Shown here in pieces: positions 25,766 through 37,510 of a stretch of 64,000 nucleotides of DNA. The stretch is from Terebella lapidaria (Eukaryota; Annelida; Polychaeta; Terebellida; Terebellidae). The translations under genes were made by a program, and so were the position numbers. Within the stretch, counting starts at the first letter, position 1. Every line of letters begins with the position of its first letter. The stretch is from positions 14,291,809 through 14,355,808 of the forward strand of contig OX424559.1 in NCBI GenBank assembly GCA_949152475.1, written 5' to 3'. Below the pieces are notes generated by a model that was not told the DNA's origin, ran no database searches, and saw only the letters and a list, made by a program, of their open reading frames with translations.

Positions 25766-28700
25766 GTGGATATATTTTGTATTCAGACCAGATATATTCG
25801 AGTATTGAGTTTTATATGGTAGCAGCACAAGCGACATCCACTGATCATGAAATTTACCAGATCACCTAATCATGGAAATACCACATCGTCAAGAATTTAA
25901 ACCATACTTCAAAGAGACAATAAAAAATGCCTTGATAGTATTTTATTCTTATTTCATTTCATTAAGAGGTACAGTGTATTGAATCAAATTCACAAAATGT
26001 TATCATTATGGCAAAACAATTCGTCCCTGTTTTTCCCTAATATGTCTGTGTTGCAAATTGTTGAAGAGCATTTTCAATTGTTCAATTGAATAATCGTTGC
26101 AGGAAACTTGGAATGACATGAAACCTCGCAGGATTTGACAGGTTGTGTTATGCAAATTCATAAGCTTACAAAAAGAAATAGTGTAAAACAGGCCATGCCC
26201 ATTTAAATAATTCAATACATTCTCATGAATGAATAACAACGAACACGAGCAAACCATGTATCCCCAATTTTTGCACATCATTCTCTACCCACACTGTATT
26301 GTCACATGGCCGTCATAAAAGATTATAAACAGAGCCATAAAACTGAAAACTTTGTCAGTAGCTTTTGATGGTCAGACACCCACTACAGCTCACTGCTCAT
26401 TCAATGACTTTGTCAAAATAGTGAACATATGATTGTTAACTGTGAATAATATAATACATGTGTACAAACCAATTATTATATATATTAGGGTTGCACCAAA
26501 ACATGTATCGTAACATGAGATCTGATAGTTGTGTTGTCATGTGATTCGAAGTTAGATTTGTAAATGATATTTAGATTGTCTGAGTGGTTTTGATAATGTA
26601 GAATGATATTTGATACAGGGTGGAACGAAAATTCCAGGTCAGCATCGTAGGCGATTCACAATTAAGTACAGGATTGAAATTAAATAATGAGTAGGTAATA
26701 TCGATAACAGGTCAGTACACCTGCAGATTCAATTTGTTTATAATTTGTCCTCTAGATTATGGTAACTCAGAACCCATCATATTGCAATTATGACACGAGT
26801 CATGATTATTAAAAGCATAGACATGAATGTTCTACCGTTTGATTGGTGGAATTAAATGCGAGGAGTATGACTTCCGAGAATCCACCTCTCCATCCCTGTT
26901 AAGTTACGATAAGTGCTAACGATGCCAACGAGAGCCAAGTCAGGAAGCGTCAGTGATTGAAGACAATCATTTGATGCTTACATATGTTCCGAGATGAGGA
27001 ACAGGAGTTCCTATGTCCAGTACGTTTTGTCAATATGAGTTTGAACATGGGCTGTTTCCTGCTATTTATGTAGAGCATCCCAGAGTCGATACTATTCAGA
27101 GATTTGCACGATAATATGTCAAAATGTATTATGCTTACAGACCAGAGTCATAACTTTCTTTCAATTCAATATCATTCCTTTATTGTTGGACGTCAGTTCT
27201 CTATTATGTTTAATTGTGTGGTTTTTCGTCATATACAGTGTACGTAAACTTCAGTGGCTATTATATTTTTTCTAGAAGGCCGGTCAATTTGGATACCAAT
27301 GACGCATTTGCTATTCAGATGTTATCTGTGTGTGTGTTCTACAACCAGCATATGGGTGTACCTAAATGTATCTAATTGTGTATAAAAAAAACTACTCAAT
27401 TTCCTGGTTCACTGAATTATTTATCTGTAACAAGATGAGATTCATGATATGATTATGATACTGTTAACCTTGGACATGTTTTCAGAGAAATGATATGACT
27501 CTTTGCTACCATTTACCTCTATGCATTTTCAGTTGATTATATTGCAGTATGACACTAGTATATCACTTGTTGGTAGTGAATATATCAAGGTTGATATATC
27601 CGGAATTACACCCGCCCGATCGAGCGGTCACATGAGTGGGGAGTGTGGCTGCCAAGGCAATTTTGGGCGTTCCAGAATGACATTTATTTGTATGATGACA
27701 CAACATCAAAAAAACGAGGGTAAACAACAAAGACCATAAAGTTCAACAACGAAGATACGTCCCCCAAATGATACCCTTAGACATGCAACAGTACATCATA
27801 CATTCAATATGCTAGTACATAATGTGTGTATAAACTGGTATCTCTGTGCTTTGTAGAAGAAGATCTACACCAAAGACTGTCACATAATAATGACAAATCA
27901 TTACCAAACCAAGTGTTCTCTCTTCCCTTCTTGCATGACTTCATTCACAGCGAAGACAAGTATGATACCAAACACCAAACAAAGCTAGACAAGCTAACGC
28001 GAATTTAATGACTTCCCACGAGCATATGTTTTCTTTGCAGAGGAAAGATACATGTATACTCATTTCGTGTTTTTCTTCTATCTACGTAAGAAAACAGATG
28101 CACTAAAATGTACTATGCAACATATATTAAGCAACGAAGATGCATTTTGTTAACAATAAATAATACGTGGTATCTTCAGTTGTGATTACAGTTGGAAGAG
28201 TCTAAATAGACAATCGCATCAGAAATAAGAATAATATTTGGATGTATTTCAGTTTGAAGTAAAATCCATCCACTGTGCGTAAAGTATCGACCATGTGCTA
28301 GGAGAAGCCTTTCTAGAGCTGATATATGATCCCGTCTTTGTCAGGATTGGGACACTTTCTTCCTGACTCACAGACAGCCACGTATCATCGAGGTTGAATA
28401 TAGAACATGTAAGGAATATGTCGAGCATCTTTCATGTCTTCACAGTGTGATATGGATAGGGTTCGTCCGTTCCCTGTCAGACCCAGCATGATCGTATATC
28501 AGACCTAGCAAGATCGAGATCACTGTAAAATCTCAAGTTCGGTTCCCAAAACAATCCTTTATTGGCACAACAAGTCACTTTTGGTACGAATGTACTCGCT
28601 CATGGTCTCTATCACACCACAACAGTGTTCTTGTAATATATTCTATCGTCTGAATAATTTAGTCCACTTTAACGTTTCACCTCTTGAATTAAATGTCATT

Positions 28701-30133
28701 CTTAGAGTATGCTCAATACGTCTTCTCTCTTTGACTTCTCACTCTTCAACTACAATGGGGCAAGTCTGTGTGTCTAGGTGCGTCTGGTATTTTCCCGCCT
28801 ATATTTGCGGTGTTGTGCCTGATCGGTCAGTAGTGACGTCATATCATCATCTGTGTATGTGATGGAGGTGGCTGTGTGAGTTTATTGGAATCTGTGATGT
28901 ATATATGCGGGCATGCATCTGTGTGTGTGCAAGTCTGGGAACGTGTCTGAACATGCGTGGTGTATGTAGGGCAAGTGCACGTGTTTAGAAAGGTTACAGG
29001 CCATTACTGTCAACAAATATTCTACAACAAATATTCTACTGATACAGCACCCTGTTTCGTATTGCTATACCGCGCACCATTTACCAATACACGACAGTTA
29101 TCAGAGTGCATACCCAACTGACAAATTGTCATTTGTGACGTAGATGTTAGTGCAAATAGATACATTCAATGGATGTTTCGGGTTTTTCGCATTGATATCG
29201 ACGTCGTTATTCACGGCAATATTACAATTATTGCTATCGATTGGTACAAAACAGGACATTGCGACATTATGGTGATTGATGTGTCTGTCTAATTTGCTCC
29301 CCATAAATTGTCGTCATTGACCTGAAGCAGATCTAGTTTCTCAAATGAATTAATTACTTTTGAGCTTTTGAAATGACTACAAAAACTATGGGACTAAGGC
29401 ATTTGACAGAGTTAAACAGTTGACAGTGTTCAAAATATGAAGATGTTGTTTTTGCCACGTTGGTAGAATTGGCAAAGAGTTTTATTTCCAAACATGACAT
29501 TGCATGGTGTTTGCTAATCTGATAACGCAAACTTGAAACACGATACCAAAGTAGTGTTTTCGTCTCTTTCCCGATGACAAATTAATAGTTTTGCCGATGT
29601 CTGCTGTCAAGAATGAAAGCGTGGAACTCTTCAACTGAAGGGTGAAAATGCACCAGAGTGAGGATTTCCGTTCTTGTAATTGTAAGGATTTGTGTCAGGA
29701 AGATGACGTTACAAAAATCACGTGATGACGATGTTCCGAGTGCCGTTGAAGAGTTTCCATGTCTTTGAAGTATTGTGAGAGAAAGAGAGGGCGGGAGGGA
29801 CGTCTTATGATGTTCAGTTCAATATCATGCGAGGAATGGGAGCAAGGAGTAACAGCTAAACAAGGGGCAGCTGTGACTTGATCAGTATCACGTTATACCA
29901 AATATTCCTTATAACAAACTTCTATAATATTATAGTAATGAAAAAGTACATAATATCTGTTATAAAATAATTATACTAGTAATAGTATTATGAAAACGTT
30001 CAATATTTGATAGAATGTTTATAGACGTTGGATTCAACATTATTATATATCTCATTGTGATGCTGCTTCATTATTCAATGTAATTCGGCGGGGGTAATAA
30101 AATAATAATTACATTGGTTAAACATAAACATTG

Positions 30134-30390
30134 GTTACCCGGTAAGCTCAGTTCGTATGTGGGCTGACTTCTCACCAATGCAGTCGGTTTGGGCGTGGGT
30201 TCGATCCACGGCCTCGGCAGTGTGTGAGATGGTATGTGGTCGTCGAACTGGGCAAGTGGGTTTTCACCAGGTTCTCTGGTTTCCTTCCACGATAATGACC
30301 ACCCTTACGCCAAGATCCGAGCCAACAAGAGATGTCAATATAAGCACATGCTTGTTCGTCAATTGTTGTAAAATGAATACAGTTTAAACG
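30134..30390 (+). mobile_element. tRNA-derived SINE, molluscan type
   Basis: The RNA polymerase III A box (taagctcagttcg, 30143-30155) and B box (gggttcgatcc, 30197-30207) are about 41 bp apart, followed by a body with 'caccaggttctctggtttcc', the conserved middle of SINEs widespread in bivalves and gastropods. A degenerate relative is at 1270-1520. Small open frames on both strands here (30157-30387 and its complement) are the SINE translated, not genes. Transcription by Pol III is known for the family. This copy's activity is unknown. Confidence 0.75.
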
Positions 30391-30409
30391 AGACAATCAG
30401 AGATTGCAG

Positions 30410-30961
30410 ACCCTCGCCCTTCAGATTTAGTAACTAAAATTAGGCGATAATTGAGAGTTTTGGTCTTAAGACCATCGGTTGTGCGCCATACGATTGGGAA
30501 TTGGCACAAAGAAAAATACAAAAATAAGTTGAAAATTTAATATTGATTAGACATTTGCACTGAAACGTCGCTGGCCAAAAATAACCGAAATCGTGACCCC
30601 CAATTTTTCGACATCAGGCGATAATGGAGAGTTTTGGTCGTACGACCACGGGCTATATATCAGATGATCAGGAATTGGCCATAGAAAAATACAAAATTAG
30701 TTAGAAAAAATTATCTTGATTAGAACCGAAGTTATGGTCAATTATTGATTTTTACATTTTCCGTTGCCATGGCAACAGTTTTTGTCCGATTTTGACCAGA
30801 TTCAAAGAGGACCGAGCCACTGAGATACCGCTTTATCTCTATAAGTTTCATGTTGATCGGACCATTCTCCTTTGAGATATGCGCGCGGACAGACAGACAA
30901 ACAGACAGACAAACGGACAGACCCAATTACAATACCCTCTGCCCCTATCGGGGCGAGGGTA
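30410..30961 (+). mobile_element. pearl/HINE-like element with core repeats and (ACAG)n
   Basis: Two tandem core repeats, 174 bp apart, start near 30441 and 30615 ('aggcgataat(t/g)gagagttttggtc'). They are followed by a near-palindromic 'ccgttgccatggcaac', an (ACAG/ACAA)n microsatellite (about 30889-30922) and a GC-rich hairpin at 30934-30960 (ACCCTC...GAGGGT arms). Core repeats, then a short microsatellite, then a 3' hairpin is the layout of molluscan pearl elements and Helentron-associated (HINE) repeats. A second 3'-end-like scrap ('ggcgggggtaataaaa') lies at about 30088. No coding capacity. Confidence 0.5.
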
Positions 30962-31046
30962 ATAAAATCCCGTATTCCACCCTAGCAACCATACCTGTTC
31001 CACCCGTGCTCTTATTGGTTGAAGTAACTGTTTACACGCTAAACAA

Positions 31047-31805
31047 CACTGTGGTGAGACTGGATGCACTACGATCGTTAGTGCATCCCGCAATGGCGAA
31101 CCCACTCGCGGTTCGTTTGAATTCTCTTCATTTTCCCGATAATTACGATTGTGATTGATACATACATGCATCTGTTGATTCTTATGCGCACAAAACAACC
31201 GTTCGTTGCAAATACATGGCGATTTATGTTGGTTTGAGCATGAAAAACTCGTCTGAAAAAAGCAGAAAGATTCCCTAACGATTGTTTTTGTAAAATCGAA
31301 GATTCCCTAACGAACATATGAAGATTCCCTAACGATCTTTTCTTTATTACTTCAAATCTACGTTATTTAAATGTTAAACGTGAAATAAAGTACCAATTGA
31401 CACGTATTGATGTGTATAGATGATCTTCTAATACAGATTCCCTATTTTTGATGTGACATTCGCTAATTTATGTCGCATAAATCAACGAATTCACAATGGT
31501 GTATGATATGGACGTATTACAATATACACGTATTAGGCCTATATCGTTAGGGAATCTCACTTTTGTCGTTGGTGAATCTTATCGCTAATTCTTTTCCTCA
31601 ACATATATAAACAAAGAAGCGTGATCTGCTTGAACTAACTAAGCATGTCTTTGACCAAAACACTAAGCTACCTTCAGAGTGTCCATTTATCACAAATGGA
31701 CCTGTCATTTGATAGAATACGGTTAAAAACCCAACTGATCGTGTTTACTGTCAGCCATTGCGGAATGCACTAACGATCGTTAGTGCATCCAGTATCACCA
31801 CAGTG
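31047..31805. mobile_element. 759-bp inverted-repeat transposon with palindromic ends
   Basis: Terminal inverted repeats of about 51 bp (31047-31097 and 31754-31805) start CACTGTGGTGA. Each contains its own palindrome around ACGATCGT, which the right copy shows in full as GCACTAACGATCGTTAGTGC. The flanks carry AAACAA on both sides (31041-31046 and 31806-31811), a 6-bp target duplication. Inside, GATTCCCTAACGA occurs at 31269-31281, 31301-31313 and 31323-31335 and inverted at 31544-31556. No transposase frame is present, so this is non-autonomous. Superfamily unknown. Confidence 0.8.
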
Positions 31806-32279
31806 AAACAACGTCATTGTATATATCATTGTATTGATGTATCAAATGCTGCATACGGGTGCTTTCATCCTGTGCGAGCTCGGGTTCCTAGAAACGACCG
31901 CGGGCAAAATAGCTCCACGTGCAGGGCAGTATTTGTTTATTATCAAAGGGAAACATGTTTTATTGTTATTCTGACAAATATTGTTATCATAAACATAGGC
32001 AGTTAGGCAAGCGGTTTCACATAAGTAGGGCCTACACTGAAAAGCGAATCAGCCTGTGCTTTTAACATTAATCAATGATGTGTCATGAATAAAAACAAAT
32101 TGACCACATTGGTTTATTTCACTCTTTCGTCTATTTTGTGACCACGTCCGTTGGACGAATATGACGCCTAATGAAATATATTTAATGAGGTAAATCAAGT
32201 GGCCTTTATTGCTGGAGATTGCCCAAACATTCTAGCCAAACATTTTATATTTCATGAACTTTGAAAAAATTGTGAACGC

Positions 32280-32370
32280 TGAGTTTTATTTATTTTATTT
32301 ATATATATATTTATATATATTTTATTTATTTATATATTTACATATTTATTTATTTTTTGCTTCAATGGTG
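32280..32370. repeat. AT-only low-complexity tract
   Basis: About 90 bp of ATTT/TATA-type simple sequence inside U5. It sits where U4 has 'ttatttattttttgctttcaag' (about 23815), so it is an expansion of a short tract already in the unit. Confidence 0.8.
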
Positions 32371-33565
32371 ACGCATCCTATGAGTACACATTTCCAAATA
32401 AATAAATTAATGGACGTAAATGAAGTGATTCATTGGTACAGATTGAATAGTTGTATCACATTAAGCCAATTAGCTAATCTTCACAAAATTAAATCTTGAG
32501 TTTAATCTTGTTGCTTTCAGTTTTGTCATGCTTCAGTACATTGCAAGTACTCACGAGATCATCAAGCAACGTAGCCCTATGAACCCAAAGGGGTTATTAT
32601 TGCGTATTTTAAATATACATATCAAAAGTTAATAACTCAAGAGAATATAGATGTCGGATAACATTATTTCAATTCACGGCCTGGCCATTACAGGTACATT
32701 TTACACACGTTTTTCGTTGTTGATATGCTTCATGTGATGGATCATGATGTTTGAAATCATAGTGACAATATACAATACATCCATGACATGTAATTGTGGC
32801 AATAACATCAATGATTACGCGGTAATGGTATTGGATATGATCTTTTTCATATAGCACTTTGACATGCTCAAACAGAATAAAAGCAATGGCATTTGTTATT
32901 TCGAATTCGACAGCAATGAATTTAGCTTGCCCAAGTTCATTCAAATATTGACTTTATATTTGATTACCCCACACGAATCCATATAGATGAGTCAATTATG
33001 TGATTCAAGATGATTCAGTGGCGCACTTCAAAGAACCATAGTACACATCTGTTTGGTGATGCTCAGCAACCAATTATGGGGCGGGTGAATGTGCTAAACT
33101 GAGATCTCCATTTAGTATTATAGAAAATTTCGTTAGAAGAGGGTATCATTTTGTGTAATAATTTTAATCTATTTGTAAACAAATGAATGTCATAGAACAT
33201 GACTGAATAGCATGCCGCTGTAAGATAATCTGTCAATTAATAATATAAATATGTATTCATATCTCATGAATAATGCATGTAAAACTTCACGAAAAATTAG
33301 CTGGAATTTGCATATACTGTCACACTTTATCATTGTTCGTTCTGCATGAAAAGGAGAATATAATAATGCCTCCAAAATGTGGTGTGAAAAGGTTACTAAA
33401 ATGTTTTCCCACGCATCCACTGAGGGAAGGTCATAATGACGTGTCACATAGCACGTCACATAGCACATAATACTCATTTCCATCTTAATTTTCATGTTAA
33501 ATTTGGTTCATGTCTGACGTTGATTTTAGTTTGCTGTGTGTCAGGTTTGATCAACTAAATACCCT

Positions 33566-34018
33566 CCGTGCTACAGAGCAATATTTATAAGTAATTGACT
33601 GGATACAGTGTTTGAGGCCCGAGGTCGTGTCTGGGCCGTAGCACGCACGAGCTTGCGAGTGCGTCCTCGGCACAGGCACGACCGAGGGCCTCAAACACTG
33701 TATCCAGTCGATTAACTTATTATTATATGCCGCATTATGATATGCATACCCCTCGGGAGAGATATGATCACAAATGCTGACATTTTCAAGCCATTTTAGA
33801 CCCTGAAAGCAAATAATATGATGGACATTTTCATGTACTACAAAACCAAAAAACCTCATTTCACCAGCGCATGAATACGTAAACTTCAAAAGACCGTCGG
33901 TTGCTATGCGCGACGCAGGTCGATATTAAGGCGGTCAACACCGCAATATATCGGACCGATTGCACTCTGTGTAATCCATTTTAGCATTTTCGTAGGCATA
34001 TGATAAATTGTTTTCCCA
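33566..34018. mobile_element. Hairpin-bearing insertion in U5 (about 450 bp)
   Basis: U4 near 24915-24960 lacks this DNA. Its left part is a long hairpin: the arm 33588-33630 ('ttgactggatacagtgtttg', 'aggccc', 'gaggtcgtg') pairs with 33677-33721, and the GC-rich loop holds a smaller inverted repeat (cgcac...gtgcg). 'accctc(c/t)' occurs just before and near the end and may be the target duplication. It resembles a foldback or MITE-type DNA element. Edges are uncertain by about 10 bp. Confidence 0.6.
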
Positions 34019-34799
34019 CCCTCTGGTATAGATCATGTGTGATAAGCTGATTACTGAAAAGATACGATAGGAATTGATTGGACGTTGTGTATTCAATAAG
34101 TAAAAATATAGTAGACTAAAATTGTTTTCTGTGACCGTGTCTTTTATTCCAATGCTATTTTTCAAATACGTCTTGGGTATCTAGTTGTGAGCGTTGATTC
34201 AATGCATAGCCCATGAAAGTTCATGTTCGGACATCCTAAGCTACAGTTTTTTTGACGTCATAACGTTCAATGACCGTCACATGTTCAAATTAATTCCAAT
34301 GCACAAACATTGACATATTCGGACCCTGATGTATTCAACACCGTCAAAATTGGATGTCATCATTTGATGGATCATTCACACTGTAAACGAAGTTAAGTGG
34401 CAGTAGAGTGTAGCCTTTTGACCTACTTGGCTACTTTGTCAAACGTCAGCGCTTTGGTGACACCACTGTGAAATGTACGTATGGGGCAATTTGATTGATG
34501 GTCTCAATTCGCCTCAGAATAACTCTTGGAAATCACCACGCATATTGCACTGAAAAAAATGATAGGGTTATGCAAGTGAGGATGGATATTATCACCCAGA
34601 AACGATTGTACAGTGGATAAAACTTGTGTTCAGATCAGATGTTAAAAACATATTGTATGACCAAACCATCTGATAAATTTTTGTGTGTATGAAACGGTTG
34701 AGGGAGAATTCTATGGTATCAACACAGCTGATATCCACTGATTACAGAGCCCCCAGATGACCCTAATGCATCTTGAAGAATTTAATCAGACCAGATTAA

Positions 34800-35335
34800 C
34801 CTACAATCCATCAAAATATGTGAATTGTTATCATTGAAATCTAGTTGTATTGGTTGTAATAGTTTTATAGTTACATGTATATGTGCAGTTGAAATATGTG
34901 CTCTGCTGTAACCCAACTTCCTCCAACACCGCGCTGTATGATGCCCAAATTAGCCCAATGAGGTAGTTTAATGTAAATCCAAATTCGCATAATATTTAAC
35001 ATCAACCAAGCTGTTATTAAGTAATCACAAATCTAGTGGAACTAAATACTGGATATCATATAACATATCATAAAACTGGGTAGGTGATTCACTGAAATTA
35101 TTACAGAGCTGACCAGTACTGGTGTTGAAAAATATCTCGTGTTGTTACCCCAGTCTTTTCAAGTTCTGGACATTTTATTTTGATCCAGATACAGACGGTT
35201 ATCAGCGATGTTGAAAATAGAACACACAATAACAACCTCGATTGTCTCAACAATTACGAAGCACAATTAACATATATTGTTTTTTTTATCAAAGCGTACC
35301 TAAAAAGCAACAGGTACTTTTTCGTGCATGTCTAA
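34800..35335. other. U5-specific stretch without homology in U3/U4
   Basis: Between blocks that are adjacent in U4 (about 25900-25965), U5 carries about 530 extra bases. I see no clear inverted ends, coding capacity or known element. It could be an insertion in U5 or DNA lost by deletion before the U3/U4 split. Confidence 0.5.
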
Positions 35336-36557
35336 TATGAAATCAAATTCACGAAATGTTATCATAATAACGTAATTCGTCCCTCTCTCCCTTAATATGG
35401 CTGTACTGCATGTTGTTGAATAGCCATTTGAATTGTTAAATTGATTAATGGTTGCAGGGAACTGGGAATGACATGAAACCTTGCGGGATTTGACATGTGG
35501 TGTTATGCAAATTCATAAGCTTACAAAAAGAACCCGTGTAAAACAGGCCATGCCCCTTTAAATAATTCAGTATATTCGCATGAATGAATAACAACTAACA
35601 CGAACAAACCATGTTTCCCAATTTTTGCACATCATTCTTTACACACATTGTATTATCACATGGCCGTTCTGAAAATTATAAACAGAGCCATAAAGTTGAA
35701 AACTTTGCTAGTAGCTATGGATGGTTAGACAGAGCAAACTGGATCGTTACTACTTAGTTTCGTGCTCTTGTAGGCTACAACATCTCCCTACTCATTCAAT
35801 GATTTTGTCAAAATAGTGAAAATATGATTTTTGAATGCAAATAATACCATGCATGTGTAATATGCATCATGCAACCCCAACATTTTATGTACTAGGTTGT
35901 ACCACATCATGTATCATAATTTGAAGGTGGATAACTGTGATGTGTTTCTGTGATTCAAAGTTCGCTTTATAAACGATATTTAGATTGTCTGGATAGTTTT
36001 TGATCATGTTGAAGGATATTTGATACATGGTTGAACGAAACATTCCAGGTCAGTGTCGTAGGCGTTTCACAATTTAGTACAGTGTCGAAGTGAGATATTG
36101 TGTACGTGATGTCGATTAATGGTCATTACATCTGCAAATTCAAGTTGTTAGTAACTCGTCATCTAGACAACTATATCTCTCAGTGCGAGTATCAAAGCTA
36201 ATATTCTATATAAATCAGACTGTTACTATGACAATGATAAATAAACCTTCAGCATGAAGGTTCTACCATTTTATTAATGTAATTAAACGAGAGTATGACT
36301 CTCAATCCCTGTCAATATGAAATAAGAGCTAACGTGTCAGTTAGAGCCAAGTCAGTTAGTGTCAGTGATTGAAGACAATCATTTGATGCCTACATCCTAG
36401 ATGAGGAACAGGAGTTCCTATGTCCTGTATTTTTTGTTAATGTGATTTAAGGCATGGGCTGTTTTCTCTTATTTTCGTAAAGTTTTCTCTTATTTTCACC
36501 AAAGTCGTTGCTATTCTGAAAGTCACATGAAAATATGTCAGGACAGAGTGTGTTACT

Positions 36558-36907
36558 ATGAAACGGTACGACGTGCGAGAAGCGACATGCGAGAATTGAC
36601 AAGCGGCATGCGAGAAGTGACAAATGAGAAGCGACATGCGAAATATGAACTATGAATGATTGATTTATTCATAGTTCATATTTCGCAGGTGTATTCCGCA
36701 AAATATGAATGATCTATTCCGAAGTAAACCATGGGTAAATACGGGAAAATGTGTGGGATATTATATTTGCATGTTGTTTAACGCGAGTCGCAGTTTGTTA
36801 AGTAAACTCTCATGTGGCAGTTTATAGCTCGCAGGTCGCATGTCCATGTAGGCAATATTGCTCGCTTCTCGTTTGTCACTTTTCGCATGTGGTACCGGAG
36901 TTCCATA
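36558..36907. mobile_element. hAT-like MITE (350 bp)
   Basis: Inverted ends begin (t)atg(g)aac and continue GGTAC(G/C)AC(G/A)TGCGA with further matches to about 40 bp. TGTTACT flanks both sides (36551-36557 and 36908-36914), fitting a 7-8 bp duplication as made by hAT transposases. U4 near 27130 is the empty site. The inside has 'gcgagaagcgacatgcgaga'-type short repeats and a perfect 18-bp inverted repeat (arms CGAAATATGAACTATGAA near 36638 and its reverse near 36667). No coding capacity. Confidence 0.75.
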
Positions 36908-37223
36908 TGTTACTGACCAGAGTTTTATCTTCCCTTAGATTTGATCTATTGTCTTCTGTTAGATGTTCGTTTTGTATTACGTATAATTAATTATATGGTT
37001 ATTCGTCATGTACAATGTATACGTGAACATCAACAGTCAATGGCTCAATGGTTATATTTCCCCGAAGTTCTTTCAAATGGGATACCGATGGCGCATTTGT
37101 AATTTATATAATCATGTTATCGGTACCTGTTTTCAAGAATCAGCATGTGGGTGTACCAAATTGTCCACAAAAAATACTCAAATTTCAGCATCAATGTTGG
37201 AACTAAACATGTATTATATACTT

Positions 37224-37510
37224 TAAACAAAATGCATCTTCGTTGCTTAATATAGTTTTTTCATCATACATGCATACACTCTCATAAAAGAAAACACACG
37301 AAATGATTATATATTTCGTCTGCAATGAACATATATGCTCTTGAGATGTCATCAATGTCACGTTTGCCTGATATATACGACATCTAGCTTTGTTGTGCAT
37401 AAGTCATGCAAGAAGGGGTGGAATAACACATGTTTTGCTAATGATGTGTTATGGGTATGTGAACGTATAGATACGAGATTATGCAGCCCAATTATCACTA
37501 ATGGCCATTC
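37224..37510 (-). repeat. Block M10 in inverted orientation
   Basis: Aligns with the reverse complement of U4 about 27826-28150: 'aaaatgcatcttcgttgctt', 'tagctttgtt', 'aagtcatgcaagaaggg' and 'gctaatgatgtgttatg' occur in order. U3 and U4 both carry this block in the forward direction between M9 and M11. So a segment of about 300 bp was flipped in U5, or U5 derives from an inverted paralogue. Confidence 0.75.

Larger units (their letters stand above)
22441..29270 (+). repeat. Array unit U4 (6.83 kb, nearly insertion-free)
   Basis: The best reference unit: M16 22441, M1 22677 (CRE 22885-22892), M2 about 23440-23580, M3 24293, M4 25470, M5 25970, M6 26400, M7 26950, M8 27060, M9 27290, M10 27820, M11 28306, M12 28445, M13 28650, M14 28760, M15 29130. 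In a 135-base comparison of M2 with U3, 16 positions differ (about 88% identity). A frame of 114 codons (23236-23580) overlaps M2 but shows no codon constraint. No host gene is recognised. Confidence 0.85.

Noticed and set aside
30848-31198. Open frames of 102-116 codons around the (ACAG)n tract
   Set aside because: They run through the microsatellite and 3' hairpin of the HINE-like element into a TIR. The composition is that of repeats.
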